Assembly (NCBI GenBank): GCA_933207985.1 | Contig: OW240918.1 | Span: forward strand, 112,814,999 to 112,878,998 | Reading direction: 5' to 3' | From: Pelobates cultripes | Taxonomy: Eukaryota > Chordata > Amphibia > Anura > Pelobatidae | DNA: 64,000 nucleotides | Shown here: piece by piece, positions 1-9,003 of the stretch | Numbering within the stretch: position 1 is the stretch's first letter | How the letters are laid out: each line of letters starts with the position of its first letter | Notes under the pieces: generated by a model | The model's database searches: none | What the model saw: only the letters and a program-made list of their open reading frames with translations | What the model was told of the DNA's origin: nothing | Program-made: the position numbers and the translations under genes

Positions 1-1293
1 ATCTTGCAGAGGAATGCAGCACTCTTAAAATTGCAAAGCTTCTGAAGCGTGATCATCGAACAATCAAGCGTTTCATTCAAAATAGTCAACAGGGTCGCAA
101 GAAGCGTGTGGAAAAACCAAGGCGCAAAATAACTGCCCATGAACTGAGAAAAGTCAAGCGTGCAGCTGCCACGATGCCACTTGCCACCAGTTTGGCCATA
201 TTTCAGAGCTGCAACATCACTGGAGTGCCCAAAAGCACAAGGTGTGCAATACTCAGAGACATGGCCAAGGTAAGAAAGGCTGAAAGACGACCACCACTGA
301 ACAAGACACACAAGCTGAAACGTCAAGACTGGGCCAAGAAATATCTCAAGACTGATTTTTCTAAGGTTTTATGGACTGATGAAATGAGAGTGAGTCTTGA
401 TGGGCCAGATGGATGGGCCCGTGGCTGGATTGGTAAAGGGCAGAGAGCTCCAGTCCGACTCAGACGCCAGCAAGGTGGAGGTGGAGTACTGGTTTGGGCT
501 GGTATCATCAAAGATGAGCTTGTGGGGCCTTTTCGGGTTGAGGATGGAGTCAAGCTCAACTCCCAGTCCTACTGCCAGTTCCTGGAAGACACCTTCTTCA
601 AGCAGTGGTACAGGAAGAAGTCTGCATCCTTCAAGAAAAACATGATTTTCATGCAGGACAATGCTCCATCACACGCGTCCAAGTACTCCACAGCGTGGCT
701 GGCAAGAAAGGGTATAAAAGAAGAAAATCTAATGACATGGCCTCCTTGTTCACCTGATCTGAACCCCATTGAGAACCTGTGGTCCATCATCAAATGTGAG
801 ATTTACAAGGAGGGAAAACAGTACACCTCTCTGAACAGTGTCTGGGAGGCTGTGGTTGCTGCTGCACGCAATGTTGATGGTGAACAGATCAAAACACTGA
901 CAGAATCCATGGATGGCAGGCTTTTGAGTGTCCTTGCAAAGAAAGGTGGCTATATTGGTCACTGATTTGTTTTTGTTTTGTTTTTGAATGTCAGAAATGT
1001 ATATTTGTGAATGTTGAGATGTTATATTGGTTTCACTGGTAATAATAAATAATTGAAATGGGTATATATTTGTTTTTTGTTAAGTTGCCTAATAATTATG
1101 CACAGTAATAGTCACCTGCACACACAGATATCCCCCTAACATAGCTATAACTAAAAACAAACTAAAAACTACTTCCAAAAATATTCAGCTTTGATATTAA
1201 TGAGTTTTTTGGGTTCATTGAGAACATGGTTGTTGTTCAATAATAAAATTAATCCTCAAAAATACAACTTGCCTAATAATTCTGCACTCCCTG
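1..1293 (+). mobile_element. Tc1/mariner DNA transposon, right part (left end outside window)
   Basis: The element carries a transposase gene and ends at 1293 with the terminus CAGGGAGTGCAGAATTATTA read on the minus strand, followed by TA at 1294-1295, the target used by Tc1/mariner elements. A subterminal copy of the same motif (TTGCCTAATAATTATGCA) lies at about 1084-1103, so the right inverted terminus is bipartite. The sequence between the gene and the end is AT-rich and non-coding. The left terminus is not in the window, so completeness cannot be judged. Confidence 0.9.
3..965 (+). CDS. Tc1/mariner transposase, DD37E type, 5' partial
   Basis: The product cuts and joins transposon ends in the nucleus. 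The frame is open to the left edge, so the true start lies outside; the first usable codons at about 108 are not a real start. Residues at the left edge (KIAKLLKRDHRTIKRFI) resemble the N-terminal helix-turn-helix that binds the terminal repeats. The catalytic triad is visible: D in VLWTDEM, D in FMQDNAPSH and E in LNPIENLW. I count 37 residues between the second D and the E, which places it with DD37E-type elements and not with classical DD34E Tc1. No stop or frameshift interrupts the roughly 320 codons seen, and the stop at 963-965 is followed by a short 3' region and the terminal repeat. It may be recently active; activity cannot be judged from half an element. Confidence 0.9.
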   Translation, partial: LAEECSTLKIAKLLKRDHRTIKRFIQNSQQGRKKRVEKPRRKITAHELRKVKRAAATMPLATSLAIFQSCNITGVPKSTRCAILRDMAKVRKAERRPPLNKTHKLKRQDWAKKYLKTDFSKVLWTDEMRVSLDGPDGWARGWIGKGQRAPVRLRRQQGGGGVLVWAGIIKDELVGPFRVEDGVKLNSQSYCQFLEDTFFKQWYRKKSASFKKNMIFMQDNAPSHASKYSTAWLARKGIKEENLMTWPPCSPDLNPIENLWSIIKCEIYKEGKQYTSLNSVWEAVVAAARNVDGEQIKTLTESMDGRLLSVLAKKGGYIGH

Positions 1294-1295
1294 TA

Positions 1296-1506
1296 TATTG
1301 ATCACATGGCCCCCGGGGGCCTCATTTTCCAGGGGGAGGGCTGCCTGGGCTGTGAGGCAGTCCTCCCGAAGCGGAGCACCGGTAAGGTGAGTATACCGTG
1401 CGCTCCAGGGCTCAACGTCGTTACGGCGTTCTATGCCGCCGCAATGGCTTTAAAGCCCAATTAAAGCGGGATGGCATAGAACACCGTAACGGCATTAAGG
1501 GGTTAA
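1296..1506 (-). mobile_element. Terminal fragment of a TTAACCCC-type DNA element
   Basis: The segment ends at 1503-1506 with TTAA, preceded by AAGGGG. The last 80 bases form an imperfect palindrome: GGCGTTCTATGCC near 1437 pairs with GGCATAGAACACC near 1473. A related terminus in the opposite direction starts at 30280. The Tc1 element at 1-1293 inserted at TA and cut it off on the left. Confidence 0.6.
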
Positions 1507-1590
1507 TTATATGACGCAATTCCCAACACCTTTGAACGCCCACCAATAACATGCCGCCGGGGGCAGACGGTTAATATTGTGTCATTGTAA

Positions 1591-1650
1591 TGAAAGGGAC
1601 TCTATAGGCACCCAGACCACTTCATCTCATTGAAGAGGTCTGGGTCATGC
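1591..1650 (+). mobile_element. Short T2-type MITE terminal fragment
   Basis: It begins GAAAGGGACTCTATAGGCACCC and contains the hairpin CCCAGACCACTTCA / TGAAGAGGTCTGGG, which is the terminal hairpin of the complete MITEs at 21460, 43904 and 57722. Only one end is recognisable and no TTAA flank is preserved. Confidence 0.45.
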
Positions 1651-1736
1651 ATGAAAAACTACTTACTGTGCCCTCAGAGTCCCCAGTGACAGCTACTAGT
1701 AAATTTGTCCAGCAGCCCATGGCTGATAGTGATTGT

Positions 1737-1800
1737 GTGTGAGCTTGTCTGTAGTAAGCATGTGTCAGTGAGCTTGTCTGTAGTGAGCTTATGAGTGTCA
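1737..1800 (+). repeat. Short AGCTTGTCTGTAGTGAGCTT minisatellite
   Basis: About two units of GAGCTTGTCTGTAGTGAGCTT separated by GTGTCA-type spacers. The same unit makes the longer array at 9004-9530, so the two arrays may be parts of one ancestral array separated by later insertions. Confidence 0.6.
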
Positions 1801-1802
1801 TG

Positions 1803-2069
1803 CAGTGGCGGATCCAGAGCCTGATCTCGGGAGGGGCACTTGTACATTATTTAAAGAAATAATCCAGACACAATAACCACTACAGCTCAGTGTAGCGGTT
1901 ATGGTGTCAATAGTGCTGGGACCCCCTCCCAGAGTAAGTAGTCAAACCGTTTAAGAACAGTTTGACAACTTACCTTAGGTCTGCTGGGAAATGGGGCTGT
2001 AGTAGGGCATATGAGCAGTGGTGTGTGTGAGTGGTGCAATGTGGAAGGGGTGCAGTGTGTGTGTGAGGG
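1803..2069 (+). mobile_element. hAT-like non-autonomous element, left part, with TG-rich repeats
   Basis: It opens with CAGTGGCGGATCCAG, a hAT-style terminus (CAGTGGCG...). A TGTGTGAGGGTGCAG-type repeat begins near 2015 and resumes after the Sushi insertion at 7434-7570. No matching right terminus was found, so the far boundary is unknown. Confidence 0.5.
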
Positions 2070-2593
2070 TGTCACGACAGTGACCAAAGTCACAACAGTG
2101 ACCCCTTCACACAGCGTGAAACCCACAGAAAGACGGTTACCGGACCTTAGAATGGCCGGACTAGCGTCTGAGAATAGTCAAGAGAAATAGCCAGAGGTCA
2201 AGGGAATACGGAAGATGGGCACACGATTATCCAAGCCAAGATACGGGAAACCAGAACACAGAATAGTCAGAGAGAGATAGCCAAGGGTCAAATACCAGGA
2301 AGGACAATAAGAAAAGATAGCACCAGGGGACTTAAACAAGAACCACACTAGGGCATCTGACAAATGTCATGATAGCCCCTTTATAGTGTGGGTTCTTTGG
2401 CTTTAATTCCGTAGCCACGCCCCCAAAAAGTCCGGGAGCGTGGCCACGTTTGAATTTTGGCGCCATTTTCGGTCTGACGTCGGCGCGCATGCGCCGCGTC
2501 ATAAATGTGGGCATGTTCCGAGCGGCCGGCGTCAGAATAGCTGAGCGGAAGGATCGGAGGAGGACCGGCGGGGAAAGGTAAGCGCTTATTACA
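2070..2593 (-). repeat. 3' LTR of the Sushi element
   Basis: 524 bp, starting TGTCACGAC and ending TTATTACA on the plus strand (so TGTAATAAG...GTCGTGACA in element orientation). It lacks a block present near 7363-7405 of the other LTR. It contains a TATAAAG box read on the minus strand near 2378-2384. Confidence 0.93.
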
Positions 2594-2598
2594 GTACA

Positions 2599-2606
2599 CC
2601 CCCCTT
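2599..2606 (-). other. Polypurine tract of the Sushi element
   Basis: AAGGGGGG on the minus strand lies a few bases upstream of the 3' LTR, the usual position of the primer for plus-strand synthesis. Confidence 0.75.
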
Positions 2607-2639
2607 GAGAACCGCCCCCAAGGCGGGTGGAACCGAACC

Positions 2640-2936
2640 CACAAGAGCGCCGCCTCTCAAACAGACAAATCAGGCGAGGGGCGTGAACATCTGATGCACT
2701 GACCCACGATCGCTCCTCTGGACCGTACCCTTTCCAATCAAGGAGATACTGTAATTTACCCCAAGAAATCCGGGAATCTAATATAGATTTAACTTCGTAT
2801 TCGACATGATCCTCCACGGGTGCGGTAGGAGGAGTGGAGACAATCTGCGTATAACGATTACAAATGAACGGTTTGAGAAGGGAAACATGAAAAGCGTTAG
2901 GAATTTTCATAGTATTTGGCAATCTCAAACTATAAC
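2640..2936 (-). pseudogene. Integrase C-terminal end and chromodomain of Sushi pol, out of frame with pol
   Basis: This frame continues pol after a frameshift. It starts around 2936 with the last part of integrase (IPNAFHVSLLKPF, typical of this position in Sushi-like elements). A chromodomain follows at about 2800-2660 (YEVKSILDSR, then LQYLLDWKGYGPEERSWV). In such elements the chromodomain tethers integrase to chromatin marks and biases the insertion site. The frame has no stop before the polypurine tract and runs on into the LTR to 2332; that extension is probably meaningless. Separated from the main pol frame, this part would not be made as a fusion by this copy. Confidence 0.85.
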
Positions 2937-5900
2937 AGTGCGTTTGAGTATCTGAAACGGGCCTATGAAACGGGGAGCAAATTTCATCGAGGGTACCTTT
3001 AACTTTATGTTACGGGTACTTAACCAAACCCTGTCTCCCGCCACGAACGTAGGAGCAGCCCTACGTCGTCTATCCGCATTCTTCTTTTGAATCTGAGTCT
3101 TTTGATTTAAGATATGTTTAACCCCTAGCCAAGTTTCTTTCATATTGTGAAGAGTGCTGTCAACACTAGGCACTCCTGTAGATGAAAAAGAACTCGGCAA
3201 AGTTGTAGGATTAAACCCATAATTAATAAAAAAGGGACTATGTTGAGTGGATTCGTGTATTAGATTATTATGGGCGAATTCAGCCCATGGAAGTAGTTCC
3301 ACCCAATCGTCTTGGTGCTCAGAAGTGAAACAGCGGATGTATTGTTCCAGGCATTGATTCATCCTTTCCGTAACCCCATTAGATTGGGGATGATAAGAAG
3401 AAGAAAGGTTAAGGACAATACCTAATTGGTCACAAAATGCCCTCCAGAACCGTGAAATGAACTGTGGACCCCTGTCAGATGTAATATCTTGAGGTATGCC
3501 ATGTAAACGTACTACCTCTTTTATAAATAAAGAGGCCAGTTCAGAAGAGGAGGGTAATTTGATTAGCGGGATGAGATGAGTCATCTTAGAGAATCTGTCG
3601 ATTATAGTCAATATAACCTTATGGTTCCTGGAAGGGGGCAGATCCACTATAAAATCCATAGCAATACTTGTCCAGGGTTTATCAGGAATGGACAATGGCA
3701 AAAGGAGGCCCAAAGGACGAGCTTTGGATGATTTCGTGGAAGCACAGACCCTACAAGCAAGAATGAACTCGCGAACTTCCTTCTTGTATGAAGGCCAACA
3801 AAACTGTTCTTCGAGTAAAGACTCAGTTTTGTGAATGCCTGGATGTCCTGCTAATTTGGAGCTGTGTACAAGGAATAAGACCTTTTTCCTATAAGACAGG
3901 GGTATGTATAGTTTTCCCCTGGGAATAGTCAATGAGGTCTGATCCTGAAACCTAGATAACTCCTCCATTAACCCTGAAGAGATTTTGGCACGGACGGTTG
4001 CGATTATGTGGTTGGATGGGATTATGGAAGAGAGGTGTGTTACTGTAGGTGACAAGTGTTCATATTGACGGGATAAGGCGTCAGCCTTAGTGTTCTTTGA
4101 TCCTGGTCTGTAAGTTACTATGTAATTGAATCGTGTTAAAAATAAAGACCATCTAATCTGTCTATCTGACATTCTTTTAGTTTCTCCAAAATACGAAAGG
4201 TTTTTGTGATCCGTAAGGATGGTGATGGGAATGGTAGACCCTTCTAACAGATGGCGCCACTCCTTGAGGGCAGAGATAATAGCCAATAACTCCCTGTCCC
4301 CAATGTCATATCTCTTTTCTGTCTCAGTTAATTTCTTAGAAAAAAATCCACAGGGATGCAATGGTTGATCATCAGATGGACGTTGAGACAGTACGGCTCC
4401 AATACCGGTTTCTGATGCATCCACCTCTAATATAAATGGACGAGAGGGATTGGGATGCCTCAACACCGGTGCAGAAGAAAAGGCCAATTTAAGTCTCTCA
4501 AAAGCTTCCTTGGCCTCGAGATTCCATTCCATAGAATTTCGTCCCTTTTTGGTCATGGCAGTGATAGGTGCAGTGATAGAGGAGAAACCCTTAATAAATT
4601 TTCTATAATAATTGGCAAACCCTAGAAAGCGTTGGATAGCCTTGAGTCCAACGGGCAAGGGCCAATTAAGGATAGCTTCTAGTTTTTTTTTATCCATTTG
4701 AAATCCAGACCCTGAAATTATATAACCCAGAAAATGCACAGTGTCTATATCAAATTGGCATTTTTCTAATTTACAGTAAAGTCCATTTTCTAAGAGTTTA
4801 GAAAGAACCAACCTAACGTGAGTATGGTGGTCTTTAATATTCTTGGAGTAGATTAGAATGTCGTCTAAGTAGACAATAACAAACATATGTAAATATTCCC
4901 TTAAAACATCATTAATGAAGTCTTGAAAGACTGCTGGGGCATTGCATAACCCGAATGGCATGACCCTATACTCGTAGTGACCATAGCGAGTATTAAAAGC
5001 AGTCTTCCATTCGTGCCCTTTTTTAATCCTAACTAGATTGTTTGCCCCCCTCAGATCCAATTTCGTAAAAATAGTCGCCCCTTTTAATCTATCGAAAAGT
5101 TCTGTGATTAGAGGAATAGGATAGGCGTTACGTATAGTTATTTTGTTTAAACCCCGATAATCAATACAGGGCCTTAAGTCCCCTTCCTTCTTGGAAACAA
5201 AAAAAAACCCCGCGCCAGCAGGGGAGGAAGATTTAGTGATAAACCCCTTTCTTAAGTTTTCTGTGATATATTCCTCTAGTACCTTATTCTCGGCTACCGA
5301 GAGGGGATAAACTGTGCCTCTAGGGGGCATAGTGCCGGGTAATAAGTCAATGGGACAGTCATAGGACCGGTGTGGAGGTAATTTTTCTGCCTCTCTTGGT
5401 TCAAAAACTGCTTTTAAATCCCAATATTGTCTGGGTATCAGAGTGGTTAAAGGTTCCATAGTAGGTACATTAAGTAGACCTACGTGTTTAATAGGGGTAA
5501 TACATTTTCTGCGGCAAGTCTCACTCCATTTTACAATTTCCTTTTTCTCCCAATCTATAGAAGGGTTATGTTTAGAGAGCCAAGGAAAGCCAAGAATAAC
5601 CGGGAAGATGGGAGAAGTGACTTGTTGCAGGATAATAACCTCCTTATGCAGGGAACCTACGGACAATACCACTGGAAGAGTCTCTTGTGTGATAAACGGG
5701 ATAGATAATGGTCTACCATCTATGGCCTCAACGGCCAAGGGTGTTGATCTATTCTGAAATGGGAAAGCATGTTCCTGACCGAATCTATGATCAATAAAAT
5801 TTTCGGCCGCCCCAGAGTCTATTAAGGCAATGGTTGGCACTTTTTTCTTTTCCCACTCAATAACAATAGGTAGAAGAAGCCTATGATCTTTTTTATCATT

Positions 5901-5978
5901 AAAGGAGGACATACACATTACACCCAAGGCCTGTCCTCCATGAGGGCTTAGGTGCGGGAGTTTTCCGGCCGGTTAGGA
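2925..5978 (-). CDS. Sushi-type pol polyprotein: protease, RT, RNase H, integrase
   Basis: The polyprotein matures retrotransposon particles, copies the RNA to DNA and integrates it. Counting from the first listed codon at 5927, the aspartic protease motif DSGA is at about residues 37-40, RT follows with YLDD at about 353-356, then RNase H with ILEVDASETG. Integrase has an HHCC finger beginning HPGIHKTESLL at about 694 and catalytic D/D/E at about 757, 817 and 853 (MDFIVDL, TSDRGPQF, GVTERMNQ). The frame is -1 relative to gag and opens just upstream of the gag stop, so it is probably made by ribosomal frameshifting and not from its own start. It ends prematurely at 2925 in a small indel, before the chromodomain. 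All catalytic motifs appear intact. Confidence 0.93.
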
Positions 5979-6871
5979 CAGGTTGAACGAGAATGCCCCT
6001 TTCGGCCACAATATAGGCATAGTCCCTCCCTACAGCGGTATTGTCTTTCATCCTCAGACAAACGCGTGACTCCCAGTTGCATTGGTTCTGGAGGAGCGAC
6101 TGTTGTTGTCTCGGATGAAGGATAGGTTAACGCTAAGCGTTCTGGCACCCGTCGAGGTCTGTCTCTAGTATTCTGCCTGTGTCTAAGACGCTCATCAATG
6201 TGGGAAAGGTATGTGATCAATTCCTCTAGCACATTGGGTAGGTCTCTAGTGGCAACTTCATCTAGGAGTTTATCTGAAAGCCCGTTCATGAATATGTCAA
6301 TAAACGCTTGTTCATTCCATCTAACTTCAGCCGCATGGGTACGGAATTCTAAAGCGTAATCAACAAGAGAACGAGAACCCTGTCTCATACGTAGCAAGGT
6401 TTTGGCAGCATTAGTTCTCCTCCCTGGAGGATCAAAAGCCCTCCTAAAAGCTGCGACAAATTCTACATAGTTAAACACTACCGGGTTATCGTTCTCCCAC
6501 AGAGGATTTGCCCAAGTCAATGCCCTATCGACCAATAAAGTAATGATGTAACCTATCTTTGCCCTATCTGTAGGGTATGCTCTCGGATGAAGCTCAAAAT
6601 AAATACTGACTTGATTCAAAAAACCTCGGCAGCCTTTAGGATCACCCCCGTAACGGAGAGGGGAGGTAGCATGATTAGGAGTACCCATAGTAACCATTTC
6701 CATGGGTTGTTCCTGAGGTCTGAGTACTGGGGTTTGCTCCTCCGGTTGGAGATGGGCAGTACGAGCAAGCAAGGTTTGTACTGCAATAGCGAACTGGTCC
6801 ATGTGATGGTCCAGTTCTTCAAACCGGTCATCAGGTGCCGGTCCGAGAGGGTTAACACCTGCAGGGTCCAT
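5948..6871 (-). CDS. Sushi-type gag (capsid-nucleocapsid)
   Basis: A 307-residue protein beginning MDPAGVNPLG. It has a central capsid-like region (from about residue 90: YGGDPKGCRGFLNQVSIYF) and one CCHC zinc knuckle near the end (CLYCGRKGHSRSTC, C-x2-C-x4-H-x4-C). It would assemble the cytoplasmic particle and bind element RNA. This gag family gave rise to domesticated vertebrate genes such as PEG10 and RTL1; that is family knowledge. The start codon lies only about 14 bases inside the element from the 5' LTR, so the leader is very short. The frame is undamaged. Confidence 0.93.
   Translation of the reverse strand: MDPAGVNPLGPAPDDRFEELDHHMDQFAIAVQTLLARTAHLQPEEQTPVLRPQEQPMEMVTMGTPNHATSPLRYGGDPKGCRGFLNQVSIYFELHPRAYPTDRAKIGYIITLLVDRALTWANPLWENDNPVVFNYVEFVAAFRRAFDPPGRRTNAAKTLLRMRQGSRSLVDYALEFRTHAAEVRWNEQAFIDIFMNGLSDKLLDEVATRDLPNVLEELITYLSHIDERLRHRQNTRDRPRRVPERLALTYPSSETTTVAPPEPMQLGVTRLSEDERQYRCREGLCLYCGRKGHSRSTCPNRPENSRT
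5960..5966 (-). promoter_or_regulatory. Candidate -1 ribosomal frameshift site between gag and pol
   Basis: G GAA AAC in the gag frame lies seven codons before the gag stop. The pol frame has a stop about nine bases upstream of it (TAA in the -1 frame), so any -1 shift must happen within these last codons, and this is the only slippery-like heptamer there. It differs from the G GGA AAC heptamer known for PEG10. Confidence 0.5.
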
Positions 6872-6872
6872 G

Positions 6873-6882
6873 GCCCTAGTGT
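6873..6882 (-). promoter_or_regulatory. Probable primer-binding site for self-priming
   Basis: Immediately inside the 5' LTR, ACACTAGGGC (minus strand) is perfectly complementary to the LTR sequence at 7160-7169 that lies about 31 nt after the TATA box, where the transcript should begin. No tRNA-like TGG start is seen next to the LTR. Confidence 0.65.
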
Positions 6883-6884
6883 AA

Positions 6885-7433
6885 TGTCACGACAGTGACC
6901 AAAGTCACAACAGTGACCCCTTCACACAGCGTGAAACCCACAGAAAGACGGTTACCGGACCTTAGAATGGCCGGACTAGCGTCTGAGAATAGTCAAGAGA
7001 AATAGCCAGAGGTCAAGGGAATACGGAAGATGGGCACACGATTATCCAAGCCAAGATACGGGAAACCAGAACACAGAATAGTCAGAGAGAGATAGCCAAG
7101 GGTCAAATACCAGGAAGGACAATAAGAAAAGATAGCACCAGGGGACTTAAACAAGAACCACACTAGGGCATCTGACAAATGTCATGATAGCCCTTTTATA
7201 GTGTGGGTTCTTTGGCTTTAATTCCGTAGCCACGCCCCCAAAAAGTCAGGGAGCGTGGCCACGTTTGAATTTTGGTGCCATTTTCGGTCTGACGTCAGCG
7301 CGCATGCGCCGCGTCATAAATGTGGGCATGTTCCGAGCGGCCGGCGTCAGAATAGCTGAGCCGCCCCCCGGAAGGATCGGAGGAGGACCCAGCGCTGCGC
7401 GGGACCGGCGGGGAAAGGTAAGCGCTTATTACA
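6885..7433 (-). repeat. 5' LTR of the Sushi element
   Basis: 549 bp with the same termini as 2070-2593. TATAAAA on the minus strand is at 7194-7200, followed 31 nt downstream by GCCCTAGTGT (7169-7160), the probable RNA start. It carries a GC-rich block near 7363-7405 that is partly missing from the other LTR. Confidence 0.93.
7194..7200 (-). promoter_or_regulatory. TATA box in the Sushi 5' LTR
   Basis: TATAAAA on the minus strand; the 3' LTR has TATAAAG at the matching place. Confidence 0.7.
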
Positions 7434-7575
7434 GTGGGGGACAGTGTGTGAGCAGTGTATGTGTGTGAAGGTTGCAGTGTGTGAGTGAGGGAGGCAGTAT
7501 ATGTCAGGGGTGCAGTGCATGTGTCGGTCAGTATTTGTGTGTGACATTTGCAGTGTGTGTGTGAGGATTGCAATG
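7434..7575 (+). repeat. TG-rich repeat continuing from the left of the Sushi insertion
   Basis: Degenerate units of GTGTGTGAGGGTGCAGT-type, matching the sequence at 2015-2069 on the other side of the Sushi element. The last five bases, CAATG, are one copy of the target duplication of the next LTR. Confidence 0.6.
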
Positions 7576-8143
7576 TGTCAGGGATCCGCGGTCTCCCCTC
7601 TGCTTACCTCTCGGCGAGCGGCGTCTCCTCTCTGCCGCTCGCCGCCCGCGTCCTCCACGCCCCCAGCGGCAGCATGTATAATGCTGCACGCTGGGAGGTC
7701 AATGAATTATGTAAACGCCGGGGTCACGTGAGTGACCCAGCGTTAAAGAAACAGTACCACAATCACAGTGAGGGGAATAGATATCCCCCACGTGTGATTG
7801 TTAATTCTGATTGGAAGTTATCCAATCAGAATTAAACCTAGGGTATTTATACTTACCTTTCCTGTTCCTCAGTGCCCTGTTGTGGTCTTGTGATACCTGT
7901 AGCATAGTGTTCTCGTCTTGCTCTCTGGATACCGATTACTTGGCTCGTTATTCCGATTATTCTGTCTTCTCCACTCCTTTGACCTCGGCTTGTTTCTCGT
8001 TCTCCTGTTTTCTGGCTCCCTTTACCTGGCTTGTCTCCTGACTATTCTTAGCGTGCTTAGCCCGGCCACTCTAAGGTCCGGTATGGCACCTTTTCTGTGT
8101 GTGTGTGTGTGTGCCAGCGTGTTAGGTTCCACGAATCGTGACA
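7576..8143 (+). repeat. Solo LTR of a gypsy/Sushi-like element
   Basis: 568 bp starting TGTCAGGGATCC and ending ATCGTGACA, flanked by a perfect 5-bp target duplication CAATG (7571-7575 and 8144-8148). A TATA-like TATTTATA lies near 7845. Downstream parts (TCAGTGCCCTG near 7871, CTCTAAGGTCCGGT near 8067) are shared with the LTRs at 11718 and 14791, and the second motif also with the Sushi LTRs on the other strand. There is no internal sequence, so it is a recombination product. Confidence 0.88.
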
Positions 8144-8148
8144 CAATG

Positions 8149-8436
8149 TGTGTGTATGGAGGGGCAGTGTATGTGTAGGGCAATGTGTGTATGGGGGCTG
8201 TGTGTGTGTATAAGGGCAGTGTGTGTGTATGGGGCAGTGTGCATGTATGGGGGCAGTGTGCGTGTATGGGAGGCAGTGTGCGTGTATGGGAGGCAGAGTG
8301 TGTATGGGAGGCAGTGTGTGTATGTGGGGCAGTGTGTGTATGGGGGGCAGTGTGTGTGTGTATGTGGGGCAGTGTGTGTGTATGGGGGCAATGTGTGTGT
8401 ATGGGGGCAATGTGTGTATGGGGGGCAGTGTGTGTG
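8149..8436 (+). repeat. TGTGTGTATGGGGGCAG minisatellite
   Basis: About 14 units of roughly 17-22 bases built on GGGGGCAGTGTGTGTGTAT. Long frames in several phases arise only from the repeat. It probably belongs to the same hAT-like element as 1803-2069. Confidence 0.85.
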
Positions 8437-9003
8437 TGATTATAAAAAAAGCCCCCTACCCTTCTTATCGCACATATTGCCCCACCCCACACACACACAT
8501 ATACACTGCCCCCATACATACATTTTAATTAAATAAAAAAACACATATTATATTAAAATATTACAAATATTAAAAGCCCCCCTACCCTTCTTATGTGTGT
8601 TTTTTTTATTTAAATTTAAATAAAACAAATATTCTTTATATCCCCCCTCCCTTCTTACCTTTACTGGGAGGAGGGGGGACATTTCTCTTTCCTGGTGGTC
8701 CGGTGGGGAATCCCTGGTGGTTCCAGTGATGAGGTGAACTCTAGCCGTGCTCCAGGGCTAGAGTTCATTCTGGCGAGATTTGGAGTGTTACCATGGTAAC
8801 CGCGGCAACGCTCCGTGCTCGCGAGAGTAGGACCCGGAGGAGCTGCATGTAAGAGCTCCCGGGTCCTCTCTCCCTCCCTCCCCTGCCGGCTGCCAGCAAT
8901 GTGCCTGCGGACCGGTCCTTGAAGGCACATTGCAGGGCTGGCACTTGGACAATGCCAGCCCTGCATTAGCCGGCAGGGGAGAATCTCGGGGGGGGGGCAA
9001 AAA
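8437..9003 (+). other. Non-coding hAT-like internal sequence
   Basis: A block starting AAAAGCCCCCTACCCTTCTTAT occurs twice (near 8450 and 8573), followed by a GC-rich stretch with hairpins, such as AATGTGCCT / AGGCACATT near 8898-8934 and GGCTGGCA / TGCCAGCC near 8937-8961. No coding motif is seen. Confidence 0.4.

Larger units (their letters stand above)
2070..7433 (-). mobile_element. Ty3/gypsy retrotransposon, Sushi-type chromovirus, nearly complete
   Basis: Two similar LTRs (2070-2593 and 6885-7433) in direct repeat flank gag, a protease-RT-RNase H-integrase pol and a chromodomain, all on the minus strand. Each LTR is bounded by TG and CA. The 5-base flanks are GAGGG (2065-2069) and GTGGG (7434-7438), compatible with a mutated 5-bp target duplication. 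The gag resembles that of vertebrate Sushi elements (start MDPAG, zinc knuckle near the end), and a chromodomain after integrase defines chromoviruses. The main damage seen is one frameshift between integrase and chromodomain. The LTRs differ by a roughly 25-bp block and a few substitutions, so the insertion is not brand new. Confidence 0.95.

Noticed and set aside
5443..5757. Plus-strand frames within the Sushi pol gene
   Set aside because: Opposite strand of well-supported protease coding sequence.
8022..8536. Histidine/threonine- or cysteine/valine-rich frames on both strands
   Set aside because: Low-complexity translation of the TGTGTATGGGGGCAG repeat.
1803..9003. One complete hAT element spanning the Sushi insertion
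   Set aside because: The left terminus is clear, but no matching right terminus or 8-bp duplication (GTGTCATG) was found near 9000.
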